Assembly: GCF_027941955.1 (NCBI RefSeq)
Contig: NZ_CP115960.1
Coordinates: 558,001-622,000 of the forward strand
Length of the DNA: 64,000 nucleotides
Origin: Sphingomonas sp. 7/4-4
GTDB lineage: Bacteria; Pseudomonadota; Alphaproteobacteria; Sphingomonadales; Sphingomonadaceae
Reading direction: 5' to 3'
A model generated the notes under the pieces. The model had not been told where the DNA came from. It made no database searches and was given only the letters and a program-made list of their open reading frames with translations. Made by a program: the position numbers and the translations under genes. How positions within the stretch are numbered: position 1 is the stretch's first letter; each line of letters opens with the position of its first letter. This document shows positions 47,106 through 58,609 of the stretch, one piece after another.

Positions 47106-47458
47106 ATGAGCATTTTCGATGGTATTCTCGGCCAGGTTACCCAGAACGTCGATATCAAGAACCTCGCGACCAAGATCGGGCTCTCGCCCGAGCAGGTCGA
47201 GTCCGCGGTCGGCGCGCTCGCCAAGGCGCACCCCGAGCCGGGCGACACCGCGGAGGGCGCCGCCTCGGCAACGGGCCTCCCGCTCGACAAGGTCCAGGAG
47301 ATCATCGGTCATATCGGCGGCGAGGGTGCACTGGCCAATTTCGCGTCGCTGCTTCAAGGGCAGGCGGGCGGGGTCCTCGGCGCGCTCGACAAGGACGGCG
47401 ACGGCAATCCGCTCAACGACGTGGGCAGCATGATTTCGGGGCTGTTCAACAAAAATAA
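47106..47458 (+). CDS. Small protein of unknown function with an EF-hand-like loop
   Basis: About 117 residues. 'FDGILGQVTQNVDIKNLATKIGLSPEQVESAVGALAKAHP' is a helical N-terminus, 'VQEIIGHIGGEGALANFASLLQG' follows, and LDKDGDGNPLND resembles a calcium-binding loop. As read, the frame runs on without a stop into the antisense DUF885 gene up to 47705; one more A in the run at 47451-47455 would give LFNKK-stop at 47458, a sensible end just before the neighbour. It loosely resembles DUF937-type proteins. Start ATG at 47106. Confidence 0.65.
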
Positions 47459-47468
47459 CCCCGGGGCG

Positions 47469-49289
47469 TCAGCCCTTCCGCGCGGCGACGTACCGGTCGA
47501 CGACGTGCCCCAGCACCGTCATCGGCACGTTGCCGCCGAGCACAAGGGCGTCGTTGAACGCCTTGAAGTCGTATGCCGGCCCGAGCGCCGCTTTGGCGCG
47601 GTCGCGGAGGCGATTGATCTCGCTATGGCCGACCTTGTAGCCGCATGCCTGTCCCGGCCACGAACAATAACGGTCGACTTCGCCGCTGACTTCCTCGACC
47701 GATGAGCCGTTGGCGGTGACGAACCAGTCGATCGCCTGTTGTCGCGTCCAGCGCTTGGCATGCAGCCCGGTATCGACCACCAGCCGGCACGCGCGAAACC
47801 CCAGCGACTGGAGATAGCCGAGCTTCTCGGCCGGATTGTCGGCATAGACGCCGAGCTCGTCGGCGAGTTGCTCCGCATAGAGCGCCCAGCCTTCGGAATA
47901 GGCGTTGAACTGGAGCAGGCTCCTGACAAGCGGGAGCTTGAAGGTGTATTCGCCTTGCCAGACATGGCCGGGGATCGCCTCGTGATAAGCGAGATCGGGC
48001 AGGCTGAAGCGCGTGTGCAGGCTCGTCGTGCGCAGGTTGATCCAGAACTTGCCGGGGATGGTGCCGTCGATCGAACCGGGACCGCCATAAGCGCCGGGTG
48101 CGCCCGGCTCCTCCTCGGGCGGCATGCGACGGACCTCGACATTGCCCTTCACCAGCGTGTTGAATGCCTGCGGCATGCGCCCGCGGATGTCGGCGATGCG
48201 CGTGTTCAGGAACTTCATGATCTCGGCGCGACCCGGATCGCCTTCGGGGAAAGTGAAGCGCGGGTCCTTGGCCAGCGCCTCCATCCGCGCGCCGACGCTG
48301 CCCTGGCTGTATCCCTCCTTCTTGAGGATCGTGTCCATCTCCGCCTGGATCGTGCGGAGCTGGTCGAGGCCCATCTGGTGGACTTCCTCAGGAGTCATCC
48401 TGGTGGTCGTGCCGGCGCGCAACGTCCAGGCATAATAGGCTTCGCCGTCGGCGAACTTCCAGACACCGGCGTCCGGCGTGGCGCGCTTGCGATGGCGTTC
48501 GAGCTCGGCGATCTGCCGGTCGAGCGCGGGCGCGATCTTGTCGTTCGCCAGCATCCACGCGCCGTTGCCGAAATCGCCTTCCATCCCGGCGGTGCGATTG
48601 GCGAGCGACGTGACCAGTCCCCAGCCGGCGGTGTTGCCGCCGCGCGCGAGCTTCAATTGGTTGAGGTTCTTGTCCAGCAGGAAGTCGGGGGCGATCACGC
48701 CCTTCGCGGCGGCGATCTTGAGCCGCTCGGTCTCGCCGTCGAGCTGATCGGCATAGGATTCGACGCGATCGAGATAGGCCTCGGCATCCTCGCGGGTCTT
48801 CACCTGATGATCGGTGTCGAGCATCCGCGGGACATCGATATAGGCGCCGACATTCTGCGCCACCACATAGGGCGTATTGCGCCAGCTGCCGACCGCGACG
48901 TCGCCATAGCCGAAGCCGAAGCCCTCCAGTCCGTTCGCATAGGAGGCCTGCACCACCTCGACATTGGTCCGCATCACCGGGCTCAGTGCCGCGGCATCGA
49001 GCCTGGCCAGTTCGGCGAGCGTCTGGCGAAGATGCGCGACGATCTTGCGCTGCCCCTCGGGCGATCGATCGGTGAGCTGGTGCTTGAGCAGCGCGCGCTT
49101 GTCCTTGTCGATCCCCAGCGAAGTGGCGTTTTCGGGATAGAGCTTGAGGAAGGCCTCGGCAGTGCGCGTGAGCAGCGTGTCGGCCGCCGTGTCCGCATCG
49201 GCGAACAGCGCGCCGGCGGAACGGGGCAGGGCAGTGGCCGCAAGGGTCCCGGCGGTGCCGAGCAGGAGCTGGCGGCGATTGGGTCGCAT
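47469..49289 (-). CDS. DUF885-family peptidase-like protein, Tat-exported
   Basis: A 606-residue DUF885 protein. A twin-arginine signal (PNRRQLLLG) with cleavage near residue 28 suggests periplasmic location. The conserved putative zinc motif is YHEAIPGHVWQ in the C-terminal half, and 'AYSEGWALYAEQLADELG' supplies the expected downstream Glu. Members are thought to be metallopeptidases, mostly uncharacterised. The ATG at 49289 is chosen because GAGGA lies 6 bases before it; the ATG at 49295 overlaps that site. It is downstream of the NfeD/SPFH pair on the same strand, perhaps one transcript. Confidence 0.88.
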   Translation of the reverse strand: MRPNRRQLLLGTAGTLAATALPRSAGALFADADTAADTLLTRTAEAFLKLYPENATSLGIDKDKRALLKHQLTDRSPEGQRKIVAHLRQTLAELARLDAAALSPVMRTNVEVVQASYANGLEGFGFGYGDVAVGSWRNTPYVVAQNVGAYIDVPRMLDTDHQVKTREDAEAYLDRVESYADQLDGETERLKIAAAKGVIAPDFLLDKNLNQLKLARGGNTAGWGLVTSLANRTAGMEGDFGNGAWMLANDKIAPALDRQIAELERHRKRATPDAGVWKFADGEAYYAWTLRAGTTTRMTPEEVHQMGLDQLRTIQAEMDTILKKEGYSQGSVGARMEALAKDPRFTFPEGDPGRAEIMKFLNTRIADIRGRMPQAFNTLVKGNVEVRRMPPEEEPGAPGAYGGPGSIDGTIPGKFWINLRTTSLHTRFSLPDLAYHEAIPGHVWQGEYTFKLPLVRSLLQFNAYSEGWALYAEQLADELGVYADNPAEKLGYLQSLGFRACRLVVDTGLHAKRWTRQQAIDWFVTANGSSVEEVSGEVDRYCSWPGQACGYKVGHSEINRLRDRAKAALGPAYDFKAFNDALVLGGNVPMTVLGHVVDRYVAARKG

Positions 49290-49305
49290 GGTCATTCCTC
49301 GAAAA

Positions 49306-49754
49306 TCAGGCAGTCACGGGCTCGACGGTGAGCGACGTACCCGCCGCGCCGACGATCCGCACATGCGTGCCGATCGGTGCGTCCGGCCCGGAGGCGAGCC
49401 ACTCGCCGTCGCCGACGCGGACCTTGCCCTTTCCGGCGACGATCGGTTCGACGACGGTCACCACTTCGCCGATCAGCCGCGCGACTCGGTCGTTGAGCAG
49501 CGGATCGGCGCTCGCAACCGGGTTCTGCGCATACCAGCGCCGCCCGATCGCCACCGCCGTCGAAGTTGCGAGGATGAACACCGCGACCTGAAACAGCACT
49601 GCGAATTCGGGGATGATCAGCGTCACCACCCCGGTCAGCGCCGCACCGGCTGCGACGAAGACGAGGAAGATGCCCGGCATCAGCAATTCGGTGATCGCGA
49701 GCACCGCGGCGAGGATGAGCCAGGCGAGCCCGGGGTGGCGAGCAGTGCGTCCAT
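49306..49754 (-). CDS. NfeD-family membrane protein (one apparent frameshift)
   Basis: 149 residues after restoring one base. Two or three transmembrane segments ('LAWLILAAVLAITELLMPGIF', 'LVFVAAGAALTGVVTLI', 'VLFQVAVFILATSTAVAI') are followed by the C-terminal OB-fold with 'LIGEVVTVVEPIVAGKGKVRVGDGEWLA'. The ATG at 49754 has AAGGAGG 8 bases upstream, inside the end of the SPFH gene. The frame breaks a few codons later at 49729-49731 (one C missing), turning MDALLATPG into the LAWLIL frame. NfeD partners SPFH proteins in membrane microdomains. Confidence 0.87.
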
Positions 49755-49757
49755 CGA

Positions 49758-50750
49758 TCAATCCTCCTTCGGGCCGAAGGGTGCGGGACGTGCGCGCGAT
49801 CCAGGGGCAGCGGGCGGTGTCGATGGCCGGGGCGGGGAGCCGCTGATCGCTTCCCGCGCCAGCTCGCCGATCCCGCCCAGCGTACCCATCAGCTGGGTCG
49901 CCTCCACCGGGAACAGGATCGTCTTGGCATTGGGCGAGGTCGCGAACTTGCCGATCGCCTCGACATATTTCTGCGCGATGAAATAGTTGATCGCCTGGGT
50001 GCTGCCGCTCTCGATCGCGTCGGACACGGCGCGGGTGGCAGTCGCTTCCGCCTCGGCGGCGCGCTCGCGGGCCTCGGCGTCGCGGAACGCGGCTTCGCGG
50101 CGGCCCTCGGCCTCGAGGATCTGCGACTGCTTCTGACCCTCGGCGCGCAGGATCTCGGACGCGCGCATGCCCTCGGCTTCGAGGATGTTGGCGCGCTTCT
50201 CGCGCTCGGCCTTCATCTGGCGGCCCATCGCGTTGACGATGTCGGCGGGCGGACGGATGTCCTTGATCTCGACGCGGGTGATCTTGACACCCCACGGCGT
50301 AGTCGCGTGATCGACGACGTTGAGCAGCCGCGCATTGATCTCGTCGCGCTTCGACAGCGTCTCGTCGAGGTCCATCGAACCCATCACGGTGCGCAGGTTC
50401 GTCGTCGTGAGCTGGAGCAGCGCCAGATAGAGGTCCGAGACCTCATAGGCCGCCTTGGCGGCATCGAGGACCTGGAAGAACACCACGCCGTCGGTGGAGA
50501 TCATCGCATTGTCCTTGGTGATGATCTCCTGGCCGGGGATGTCGATCACCTGCTCCATCATGTTCACCTTGCGGCCGACGCGATAGAAGAAGGCGGGGTA
50601 GAAATTGAGGCCGGGTGAGGCGACCGCGGTGAAGCGGCCGAAATATTCTATCGTATATTGATAGCCTTGAGTGACGATCTTCACGCTGGAGAAGAGGTAG
50701 AGCAGCACCACCGCGACCAGCACGACCAGAAATATGTTCAGCACGTCCAT
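49758..50750 (-). CDS. SPFH/Band-7 (stomatin, QmcA-like) membrane protein
   Basis: A 330-residue protein: an N-terminal membrane anchor (about 4-22), the Band-7 domain with '[19 protein letters not shown]', '[21 protein letters not shown]' and '[16 protein letters not shown]', and a long charged coiled coil ('[20 protein letters not shown]') ending in a Pro-rich tail. These proteins oligomerise on membranes and modulate proteases such as FtsH. The ATG at 50750 gives the proper anchor. The stop is 3 bases before the NfeD start, confirming the classical SPFH-NfeD pair. Intact. Confidence 0.93.
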   Translation of the reverse strand: MDVLNIFLVVLVAVVLLYLFSSVKIVTQGYQYTIEYFGRFTAVASPGLNFYPAFFYRVGRKVNMMEQVIDIPGQEIITKDNAMISTDGVVFFQVLDAAKAAYEVSDLYLALLQLTTTNLRTVMGSMDLDETLSKRDEINARLLNVVDHATTPWGVKITRVEIKDIRPPADIVNAMGRQMKAEREKRANILEAEGMRASEILRAEGQKQSQILEAEGRREAAFRDAEARERAAEAEATATRAVSDAIESGSTQAINYFIAQKYVEAIGKFATSPNAKTILFPVEATQLMGTLGGIGELAREAISGSPPRPSTPPAAPGSRARPAPFGPKED

Positions 50751-50800
50751 GCCCCGACTCCCCTCGCAATTCCTGCGCCTTGCTAGCATAGAGTCGCGCC

Positions 50801-51613
50801 ATGACCACAGCCCCACTGGCCCCGCGCACTGCGCTGTTTCTGCCCGCCTCCAATCCGCGCGCCATTGCCAAGGCGAGGGAATTGGCGGCGGACCTGGTCA
50901 TCCTCGATCTGGAGGACGCAGTACGCGACGATGCGAAGGCCGCCGCCCGTATTGCGGCTGTCGAGGCCACGGCGGAAGGGTTCGGGGACCGTTTGTGTGC
51001 GATCCGCGTAAACGGCCTCGAATCCAGAGAGCATGCGGCTGATCTGGCCGCCGTCGCCGGCTCCGCCTGCGATTTCGTGGTGCTGCCCAAGGCCGAGACT
51101 CTGAAAGACGCCGCAATGGTCGCCGATGCGGCGGGCAAGCCGCTTCTCGCCATGATCGAGACGCCGAGGGGCGTGCTCGCCGCAGCCGAGATCGCGACGG
51201 TGTCGGGGGTGAGTGGCCTGATCGCCGGCGTCAACGATCTGCGCGCGACGCTCGGCATACCCGCGGATGGCGGCCGCGAAGGGCTCGTCCTTTCGCTGCA
51301 GATGATCGTGCTGGCCGCGCGTGCCGCCGAGATCTGGGCGCTCGACGGAGTCTTCAACACCCTCGACGATCCCGAGGGCCTCGCTGCCGAATGCCGGCAC
51401 GGACGCATGCTCGGTTTCGACGGCAAGTCGCTGATCCACCCCAACCAGATCGAGATCGCCGCCGCCGCCTTCGGCGCGAGCGCAGCCGAACTTGCCGAGG
51501 CACAAGCGCTGATCGCGGCAGCCACCGGGGGCGCCGAGCGTTTCGGCGACCGGATGATCGAGGCGATGCATGTCGAGCAGGCGCGGGCGCTGATCGCGCG
51601 GAACTTACGCTGA
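50801..51613 (+). CDS. CitE-like (HpcH/HpaI family) CoA-ester lyase
   Basis: A 270-residue TIM-barrel of the citrate-lyase beta/malyl-CoA lyase family. Hallmarks: '[17 protein letters not shown]', '[12 protein letters not shown]' with metal-binding residues, 'CAIRVNG' with catalytic Arg, 'LPKAE', 'AMIETPRGV' (metal-binding Glu) and '[13 protein letters not shown]'. The probable substrate is an acyl-CoA such as malyl- or citramalyl-CoA; this is not decided by sequence. It is divergent from the SPFH gene across 50 bp. Intact. Confidence 0.88.
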   Translation: MTTAPLAPRTALFLPASNPRAIAKARELAADLVILDLEDAVRDDAKAAARIAAVEATAEGFGDRLCAIRVNGLESREHAADLAAVAGSACDFVVLPKAETLKDAAMVADAAGKPLLAMIETPRGVLAAAEIATVSGVSGLIAGVNDLRATLGIPADGGREGLVLSLQMIVLAARAAEIWALDGVFNTLDDPEGLAAECRHGRMLGFDGKSLIHPNQIEIAAAAFGASAAELAEAQALIAAATGGAERFGDRMIEAMHVEQARALIARNLR

Positions 51614-51720
51614 CCTCCGGGATTTCCCGCTGATTGTCAGTTTCGGCGGGGGATTGTGGCGAAATCTCAGCCGCGAGGGCGACCGCCGCGCGTGGCACCG
51701 AGGGCATATCGACATTAATT

Positions 51721-53435
<1,715 letters not shown>

Positions 53436-53596
53436 ACCAGCTCGCCGCAGTTTGAGCTTCCAATGTAGGATTTCTTCTGCTTCGGGTTGGCGATGGGGTG
53501 CGCGGCAAATCTCGGCCTGCTTTTCGAGCGCGCAATGATCTTCGATCCAAAGTTTACGAATGACCCGCGACTCCCGCAACTTTGGGATGTTGTCAG

Positions 53597-54782
53597 GTGA
53601 CCCCGGCTGCCCGCAGCCAGGCGGCGATCGATCTGCTCGACCGGATCATCGCGGCGGCACGCGATCAGGGCGCCGCCGCGGATACGCTGATCGCGCGCTG
53701 GTTCGCCGAGCGGCGCTATGCCGGATCGAAGGACCGCCGCGCCGTGCGCGAATTGGTGTACGACGCGATCCGGCTGTGCGGCGAGCGCCCCGAGAGCGGC
53801 CGCGCCGCGATGCTGGCACTGGTCGCCGATCGGCCGGAACTCGCGGAGACCTTCGACGGATCGCCTTACGGTCCGGCGGCGATCGAGATCGGCGAGCCCG
53901 TTGCGGTGCCCGGCCACGCGCCGGGCTGGCTGATCAAGAAATTGCGCGGCTCGGATATCGGGATCGAGGAACAGGCTGCTTTGCTCGAGCGCGCGCCGCT
54001 GGATATCCGGGTCAACACGCTCAAGACTTCACGCGATCGGGTTGCCGCCACGCTTCCGGGCGCCGAGCCGCTCGGATCTCGCGCCCGATGCACTGCGCCT
54101 GTCGCACGATATCAGAGTCGATCAGCTTCCCGCTTATGCCGCAGGCGAGTTCGAAGTGCAGGACGCCGGCAGCCAGCTGGTGACGTTCGCCGCGGGTGCG
54201 GAACGGGGGCAGCACGTCGTGGATCTCTGCGCAGGCGGCGGCGGCAAGACACTCGCGCTGGCGGCGCTGATGGCCAATCACGGCAGCATTCTCGCCTGCG
54301 ACGTGGATCGCGGGCGGCTGCAGCGCCTGCCCGAGCGCGCCGCGCGGGCCGGGGTGACGATCGCCGAGACGCGGCTGCTCAATCCCAATCGCGAGGCCGA
54401 GCAGCTCGCCGATCAGGTGGGGCGGGCCGATATCGTTCTCGTCGACGCGCCGTGTTCGGGGACGGGCACGTGGCGGCGCAACCCCGAGGCGCGCTGGCGG
54501 CTGAGCCGCGAACGGCTCGACAAACTGGTCGCGACACAGCGCCACATCATGGGGCTCGCAGCGGAGCTGGTGCGGCCGGGCGGCGCGCTGGTCTATATCG
54601 TCTGCTCGGTGCTCGACGACGAAGGCGCGGGGCAGGTCCAGGCATTTCTCGGCGCTTATCCCGGCTGGACCACGGAGACCCTGACGCCCGGCGCGGGCGC
54701 GCCGCGCGGCGCGGGAATTCGGCTCACGCCATTGGCAGACTCGACCGACGGCTTTTTTGTCGCGAAAATGATTCGGCCATGA
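53597..54782 (+). CDS. rsmB: 16S rRNA m5C methyltransferase, RsmB/Fmu family (one apparent frameshift)
   Basis: 394 residues after correction. An N-terminal RNA-binding helical domain is followed by a SAM-dependent methyltransferase: 'VVDLCAGGGGKTLALAALM' (SAM motif I), 'VLVDAPCSGTGTWRRNPE' (motif IV, catalytic PC) and 'VYIVCSVLDDEG' (motif VI Cys). The frame breaks at 54075-54080, where GATCTC should be GATTC, giving LGFAPDALRLSHDI. It could be RsmB or a close RsmF-like paralogue; no NusB domain is seen at the start, so the exact target cytosine is unproven. Start GTG at 53597, alternative TTG at 53582. It overlaps nothing downstream. Confidence 0.85.
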
Positions 54783-54814
54783 TAGCGCTACGCACTTCAG
54801 TTTCGGAGATTTTC

Positions 54815-55321
54815 ATGCGGATCACTGCGATTTCGGCCGCCGTCGCGTTAATGGTGCTTTCGGTCTCGACGTCGTTGATGGCGCAGCGTCCCGACGATCA
54901 GATCGATCCCAAGTCGCTTGCGTTGCTCCAGGAAGGACGCGCCGCAAAGACGGCCGGCAATCTCGATGGCGCGCAGGATGCCCTGGAGAGCGCACTGGCA
55001 GTGGATCCGCGCAACCGCGAGGCCTTCCTCGTGCTCGGCGAGATCGCGCGCGCACGCGGCCTGCCGGGCAAGGCGATCCGTCTTTACCGCGAGGCGCTCA
55101 CGCTCGAGCCGAACGATCTCGCCGCGCTGCGCGGTCAGGGCGAGGCGCTGGTCGTCAAGGGCGCGACGGCGAAGGCGAAGGAGAATCTCGCCCGGATCAA
55201 GACGATCTGCAATGGCGAGTGCAGTGATGCGACCGTGCTCGCGGCGTCGATCGCCAAGGGGCCGCCCGTGACGGCGACCGCACAGGCCGAGCCGGCCAAG
55301 CCGTCGCCCGCCAAGCCTTAG
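54815..55321 (+). CDS. Exported TPR-repeat protein
   Basis: A 168-residue protein with a signal peptide (about 1-23, ending SLMAQ), two tetratricopeptide motifs ('[30 protein letters not shown]', '[26 protein letters not shown]') and a Pro/Ala-rich tail. A Cys pair lies in 'TICNGECSD'. The ATG at 54815 has GGAG about 8 bases upstream. It is downstream of rsmB by 32 bp and its end overlaps the end of the convergent rsmA by 3 bases. It likely mediates protein contacts in the periplasm; no more can be said. Confidence 0.82.
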   Translation: MRITAISAAVALMVLSVSTSLMAQRPDDQIDPKSLALLQEGRAAKTAGNLDGAQDALESALAVDPRNREAFLVLGEIARARGLPGKAIRLYREALTLEPNDLAALRGQGEALVVKGATAKAKENLARIKTICNGECSDATVLAASIAKGPPVTATAQAEPAKPSPAKP

Positions 55322-56133
55322 CCGAGGGCGCGGGCGAGCGCGACGAACTCCTCGACGGACACCGTCTCGGCACGGCGGCTCGAATCCACGCCCAATTGCT
55401 CCATCGCCTCGATCGCACCCGGCACGCCTTTGAGGCTCTGGCGGAGCATTTTCCGGCGTTGGCCGAACGCGGCGGCAGTCAGTTTCTCAAGCGTCTTGAG
55501 CTGCACGCCCTCCGGCGCCGGCGCGGCGACGATATGGACCACGGCCGACATCACCTTCGGCGGCGGCGTGAAGGCGGAGCGGTGCACCGTCATTGCGATC
55601 CGCGGCGTCGAGCGCCACTGCGCCAGCACTGCGAGCCGGCCATAGGCATCGGAACCTGCCGGCGCGACGATCCGCTCGGCGACTTCCTTCTGGAACATCA
55701 GGGTTAGGCTCGCCCACCACGGCTCCCACGCCGCCGAGAGCCAGCCCACCAGCAACGCAGTGCCGACATTGTAGGGCAGATTGGCCACGACGTGCGGCTT
55801 GCCCGCGAACAGCGCGGGTGCGTCGACTTCGAGCGCGTCGCCTTCGATCACCTTCAGCTTGCCGGGGAAGAATTCGCCCAATTCGGCCAGGGCGGGGATG
55901 CAGCGGCGGTCGCGTTCGACTGCGGTGACCGAGGCGCCGGCCTCCAGCAATGCGCGAGTCAGCCCGCCCGGGCCGGGGCCGATCTCGAAGACTTCGGCGC
56001 CGGTCAGGTCACCCGGCACCTTGGCGATGCGCGCGAGCAATTGATGGTCGAACAGAAAATTCTGCCCCAGCGCCTTGCTCGCGCTGAGACCGTGCCTGCG
56101 GATGACGTCACGAAGCGGCGGCAGTTCGGTCAC
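55318..56133 (-). CDS. rsmA: 16S rRNA adenine dimethyltransferase RsmA (KsgA)
   Basis: A 271-residue enzyme that dimethylates two adjacent adenines in helix 45 of 16S rRNA. '[10 protein letters not shown]', the SAM motif '[15 protein letters not shown]', the catalytic NLPYNVGT and '[12 protein letters not shown]' are all present. Start GTG at 56133 overlaps the pdxA stop (GTGA), the classical surA-pdxA-rsmA order. Intact. Confidence 0.96.
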   Translation of the reverse strand: MTELPPLRDVIRRHGLSASKALGQNFLFDHQLLARIAKVPGDLTGAEVFEIGPGPGGLTRALLEAGASVTAVERDRRCIPALAELGEFFPGKLKVIEGDALEVDAPALFAGKPHVVANLPYNVGTALLVGWLSAAWEPWWASLTLMFQKEVAERIVAPAGSDAYGRLAVLAQWRSTPRIAMTVHRSAFTPPPKVMSAVVHIVAAPAPEGVQLKTLEKLTAAAFGQRRKMLRQSLKGVPGAIEAMEQLGVDSSRRAETVSVEEFVALARALG

Positions 56134-57134
56134 TGGCTCAGCGCGGTCGCTTCCACCCGACGCTCGGCCTGCGCGGCGGCCATGCGGATCGCGGCGATCA
56201 TCGCCCCGGGATTGGCCTCGTCGCGTCCGGCGATGCCGAAGGCGGTGCCGTGATCGGGCGAAGTGCGGACGATCGGCAATCCCAAGGTGGTGTTCACGCC
56301 GTCGTCGAAATGGAGCGTCTTGATCGGGATCAGCGCCTGATCGTGATAGAGGCACAAGGCCGCATCATAGCCGGCGCGGGCGCGGGCATGGAACATCGCG
56401 TCGGCGGCGAAAGGACCCACCGCGTCGATGCCCTCAGCGCGCAATTGCTCGATCGCAGGCGCCAGGATGTCGATCTCCTCACGGCCGATCGCACCACCCT
56501 CGCCGGCGTGCGGATTGAGACCAGCAAAGGCGAGACGCGGCCGATCGATGCCGAAATTGCGATACAGGCCTCGCGCAGTCACCCGCGCTTTGGCGAGCAC
56601 CAGCTCGATCGACAGGAGATGCGGCACATCGGCGAGCGGCACATGGACGGTGATCGGCACCACCCGCAGCGTCGGCCCGGCCAGCATCATCACCGTATTG
56701 TCGCTGGCGACACCGCAGCGCTCGGCCACGAACTCGGTTTGCCCGGGATAGGTGAAGCCGATGCGGTAGAGTTGGGCCTTGGAGACCGGCCCGGTCACCA
56801 AGGCGCTCGCCGCCCCCGAACGGGTCAGGCCGCAGGCCATTTCGAGCGATTGCAGGGCGCAGCGCGCGCTGTCGACATCGGGCACACCGGGCGCAATCTC
56901 TCCGGCATCACCCACCGAGACGATCGGCAGCGCATTCGCAAAGACGGCCTCGGCCTCGGCAGGGTCGCTGATCACGGCGACGGGACCGTCCCAAACCTTC
57001 TCGACCGCCCGCGGATCGCCGACCGCGAAGAAGGGTGCGAGCGAATGCAGGTCGCGCGCACTCCACGCCTTGGCGGTGATCTCCGGGCCGATTCCGGCGG
57101 AATCGCCCATGGCGATGGCGAGCGGGTTGGTCAT
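56130..57134 (-). CDS. pdxA: 4-hydroxythreonine-4-phosphate dehydrogenase
   Basis: A 334-residue NAD-dependent enzyme of the DXP-dependent vitamin B6 pathway. Signatures: '[15 protein letters not shown]' at the N-terminus, '[10 protein letters not shown]', 'TEFVAERCG', '[16 protein letters not shown]' with metal-binding His, and '[19 protein letters not shown]'. The ATG at 57134 is 17 bases after the surA stop. It is coupled to rsmA. Intact. Confidence 0.96.
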   Translation of the reverse strand: MTNPLAIAMGDSAGIGPEITAKAWSARDLHSLAPFFAVGDPRAVEKVWDGPVAVISDPAEAEAVFANALPIVSVGDAGEIAPGVPDVDSARCALQSLEMACGLTRSGAASALVTGPVSKAQLYRIGFTYPGQTEFVAERCGVASDNTVMMLAGPTLRVVPITVHVPLADVPHLLSIELVLAKARVTARGLYRNFGIDRPRLAFAGLNPHAGEGGAIGREEIDILAPAIEQLRAEGIDAVGPFAADAMFHARARAGYDAALCLYHDQALIPIKTLHFDDGVNTTLGLPIVRTSPDHGTAFGIAGRDEANPGAMIAAIRMAAAQAERRVEATALSQ

Positions 57135-57150
57135 CCGCTCGCCGCGCACC

Positions 57151-58496
57151 TCAGCGATATTCGACCAGCGCGTCGCGGCGCAGATCGCGCAGCATGCGCT
57201 GGGCGCGCAGGTTGGTACGTTGCTCCTCGAGCTGGTTCTGCACCTGCTCGACCGACGGCTCGTAAGCGTCCTTGGGGTCGTCGCGACCGCACAGAACGAG
57301 CACGCGAACGCCGTCCTCGACCGATCCGAAGGGCTGGGTCACCTGACCGACCTGGAGCGGCAGGATCATGTTCTGAAGCGCGGGGGAAGTTCCTTGATCG
57401 CGATGCCGTCACGATCGACGACTTCCGCGCTCTGCGCCTGGGCGACACCGGCGACGTCGCCGCAGCCCTTGATCGCGCGCGTCGCCGTGGCAAACTCGCC
57501 GGCGCGCGCAGTGGCGGCCGCTTCGGTCGTGCCCTTGGGGAAGTTGATCGCGAGCTGGCGCAGGCTCAGCTTGGCATCCTTGGGATCCGCCGTCAGCACC
57601 TTGCGCTTCTCGGCGAGGTACAGGATCGAGAAGCCGGTGGGGAGCTGGATCGGGCCGGCTACCTGGCCGGGCTGCATTTCCTGCGCGGCGCCGGCGAGCT
57701 GCTCCGGCAGCATCGCGGGACGCACCCAGCCGAGATCGCCGCCGACCGACTTGGTCGACGCCTCCGAATAGGTCTTGGCGAGATAATCGAACGGTGCGCC
57801 TTCGCGCATCTGCTGGATCATCTTCTGCATGCTCGCATGCACTTCCTGCGCGCGATCGGGCGTCGCGTTCATGTAGATCTCGTAGACGTGAAATTCGTCG
57901 CTGCCCTTGGCCGCCTTCATGCGGTCGATCATCGCCTTCACTTCGGCTTCGCCGACGTTGATGTTGACGCGACGGCGCAGCAGTCGGTTCCAGGCGATGT
58001 CGGCCTCGATCTGACGGCGGATCGTGCGCTCAGAGGCGCCCACTTCCTTGAGCCAGGCACGCATCTGCTCGGGCGTCCGCTGAAAGTTCTTCGAAACGCG
58101 GGCGAAGCTCGTTTCGATTTCCTTGGGGTCGACGGTGATCTCGTTGGCCTTGGCCTCCTGGATCTGGAGCGCCTCGTCGATCAGCTGGCGCAGCATCTGC
58201 AGGCGAAGCTGATCGCGCTCTTCGGGCTTCAGGTTGAGCTTGCTGATGCCGATGACCATCGCCATGCGCTGATCGACATCGGTGCCGGTGATCACCGTGT
58301 CGTTGACGATCGCGGTCGGCTTGCGGATGTTGGGATCGGACTTGCCGAACAACTGGAAGTTCTTGGGAATATCCAGGCCGGTATCCGGCACCTGCTGATC
58401 GGGAACGGTCTGCGCGATCGCGATCGACGCGACCCCGGCCAGGCCGAACGCCAGAATAGTCTTGCGGCCGAAGCGAGCCGCCTTTGCAACACCCAT
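57151..58496 (-). CDS. surA: Periplasmic chaperone/peptidyl-prolyl isomerase SurA (one apparent frameshift)
   Basis: 448 residues after restoring one C. Signal peptide (about 1-29), the SurA N-domain ('IVNDTVITGTDVDQRMAMVI', 'LRQLIDEALQIQEAKANEI'), and a parvulin-type domain ('SVGGDLGWVRPAMLPEQLAGAAQEM'); the final block is 'MILPLQVGQVTQPFGSVEDGVRVL'. The frame breaks at 57382-57386 (GGGGG on the plus strand). It escorts outer-membrane proteins, including LptD, encoded just upstream. Start ATG at 58496; 58520 is an alternative. Confidence 0.93.
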
Positions 58497-58609
58497 GTTC
58501 ACGTGGAGCCGTACCCTCATCCATCTCGGGGAGATCGTGGCGCATACTCGCCAATTGTGCCTGAACCAAGGCTTGACGGGATTCGGATTACGCCCCGTCG
58601 GGCGCTACG

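Noticed and set aside
47459-47705. C-terminal extension of the 47106 protein into the DUF885 gene
   Set aside because: The extension reads the antisense of a well-conserved gene; a single missing A at 47451-47455 gives a natural stop at 47458.
53436-53596. Small minus-strand gene between guaB and rsmB (frame ending ...GELVQRVG)
   Set aside because: The space has lower G+C and an open frame with a Lys/Ser-rich peptide, but no start codon with a ribosome site. It is left as unexplained spacer containing a TGTAGGA motif.
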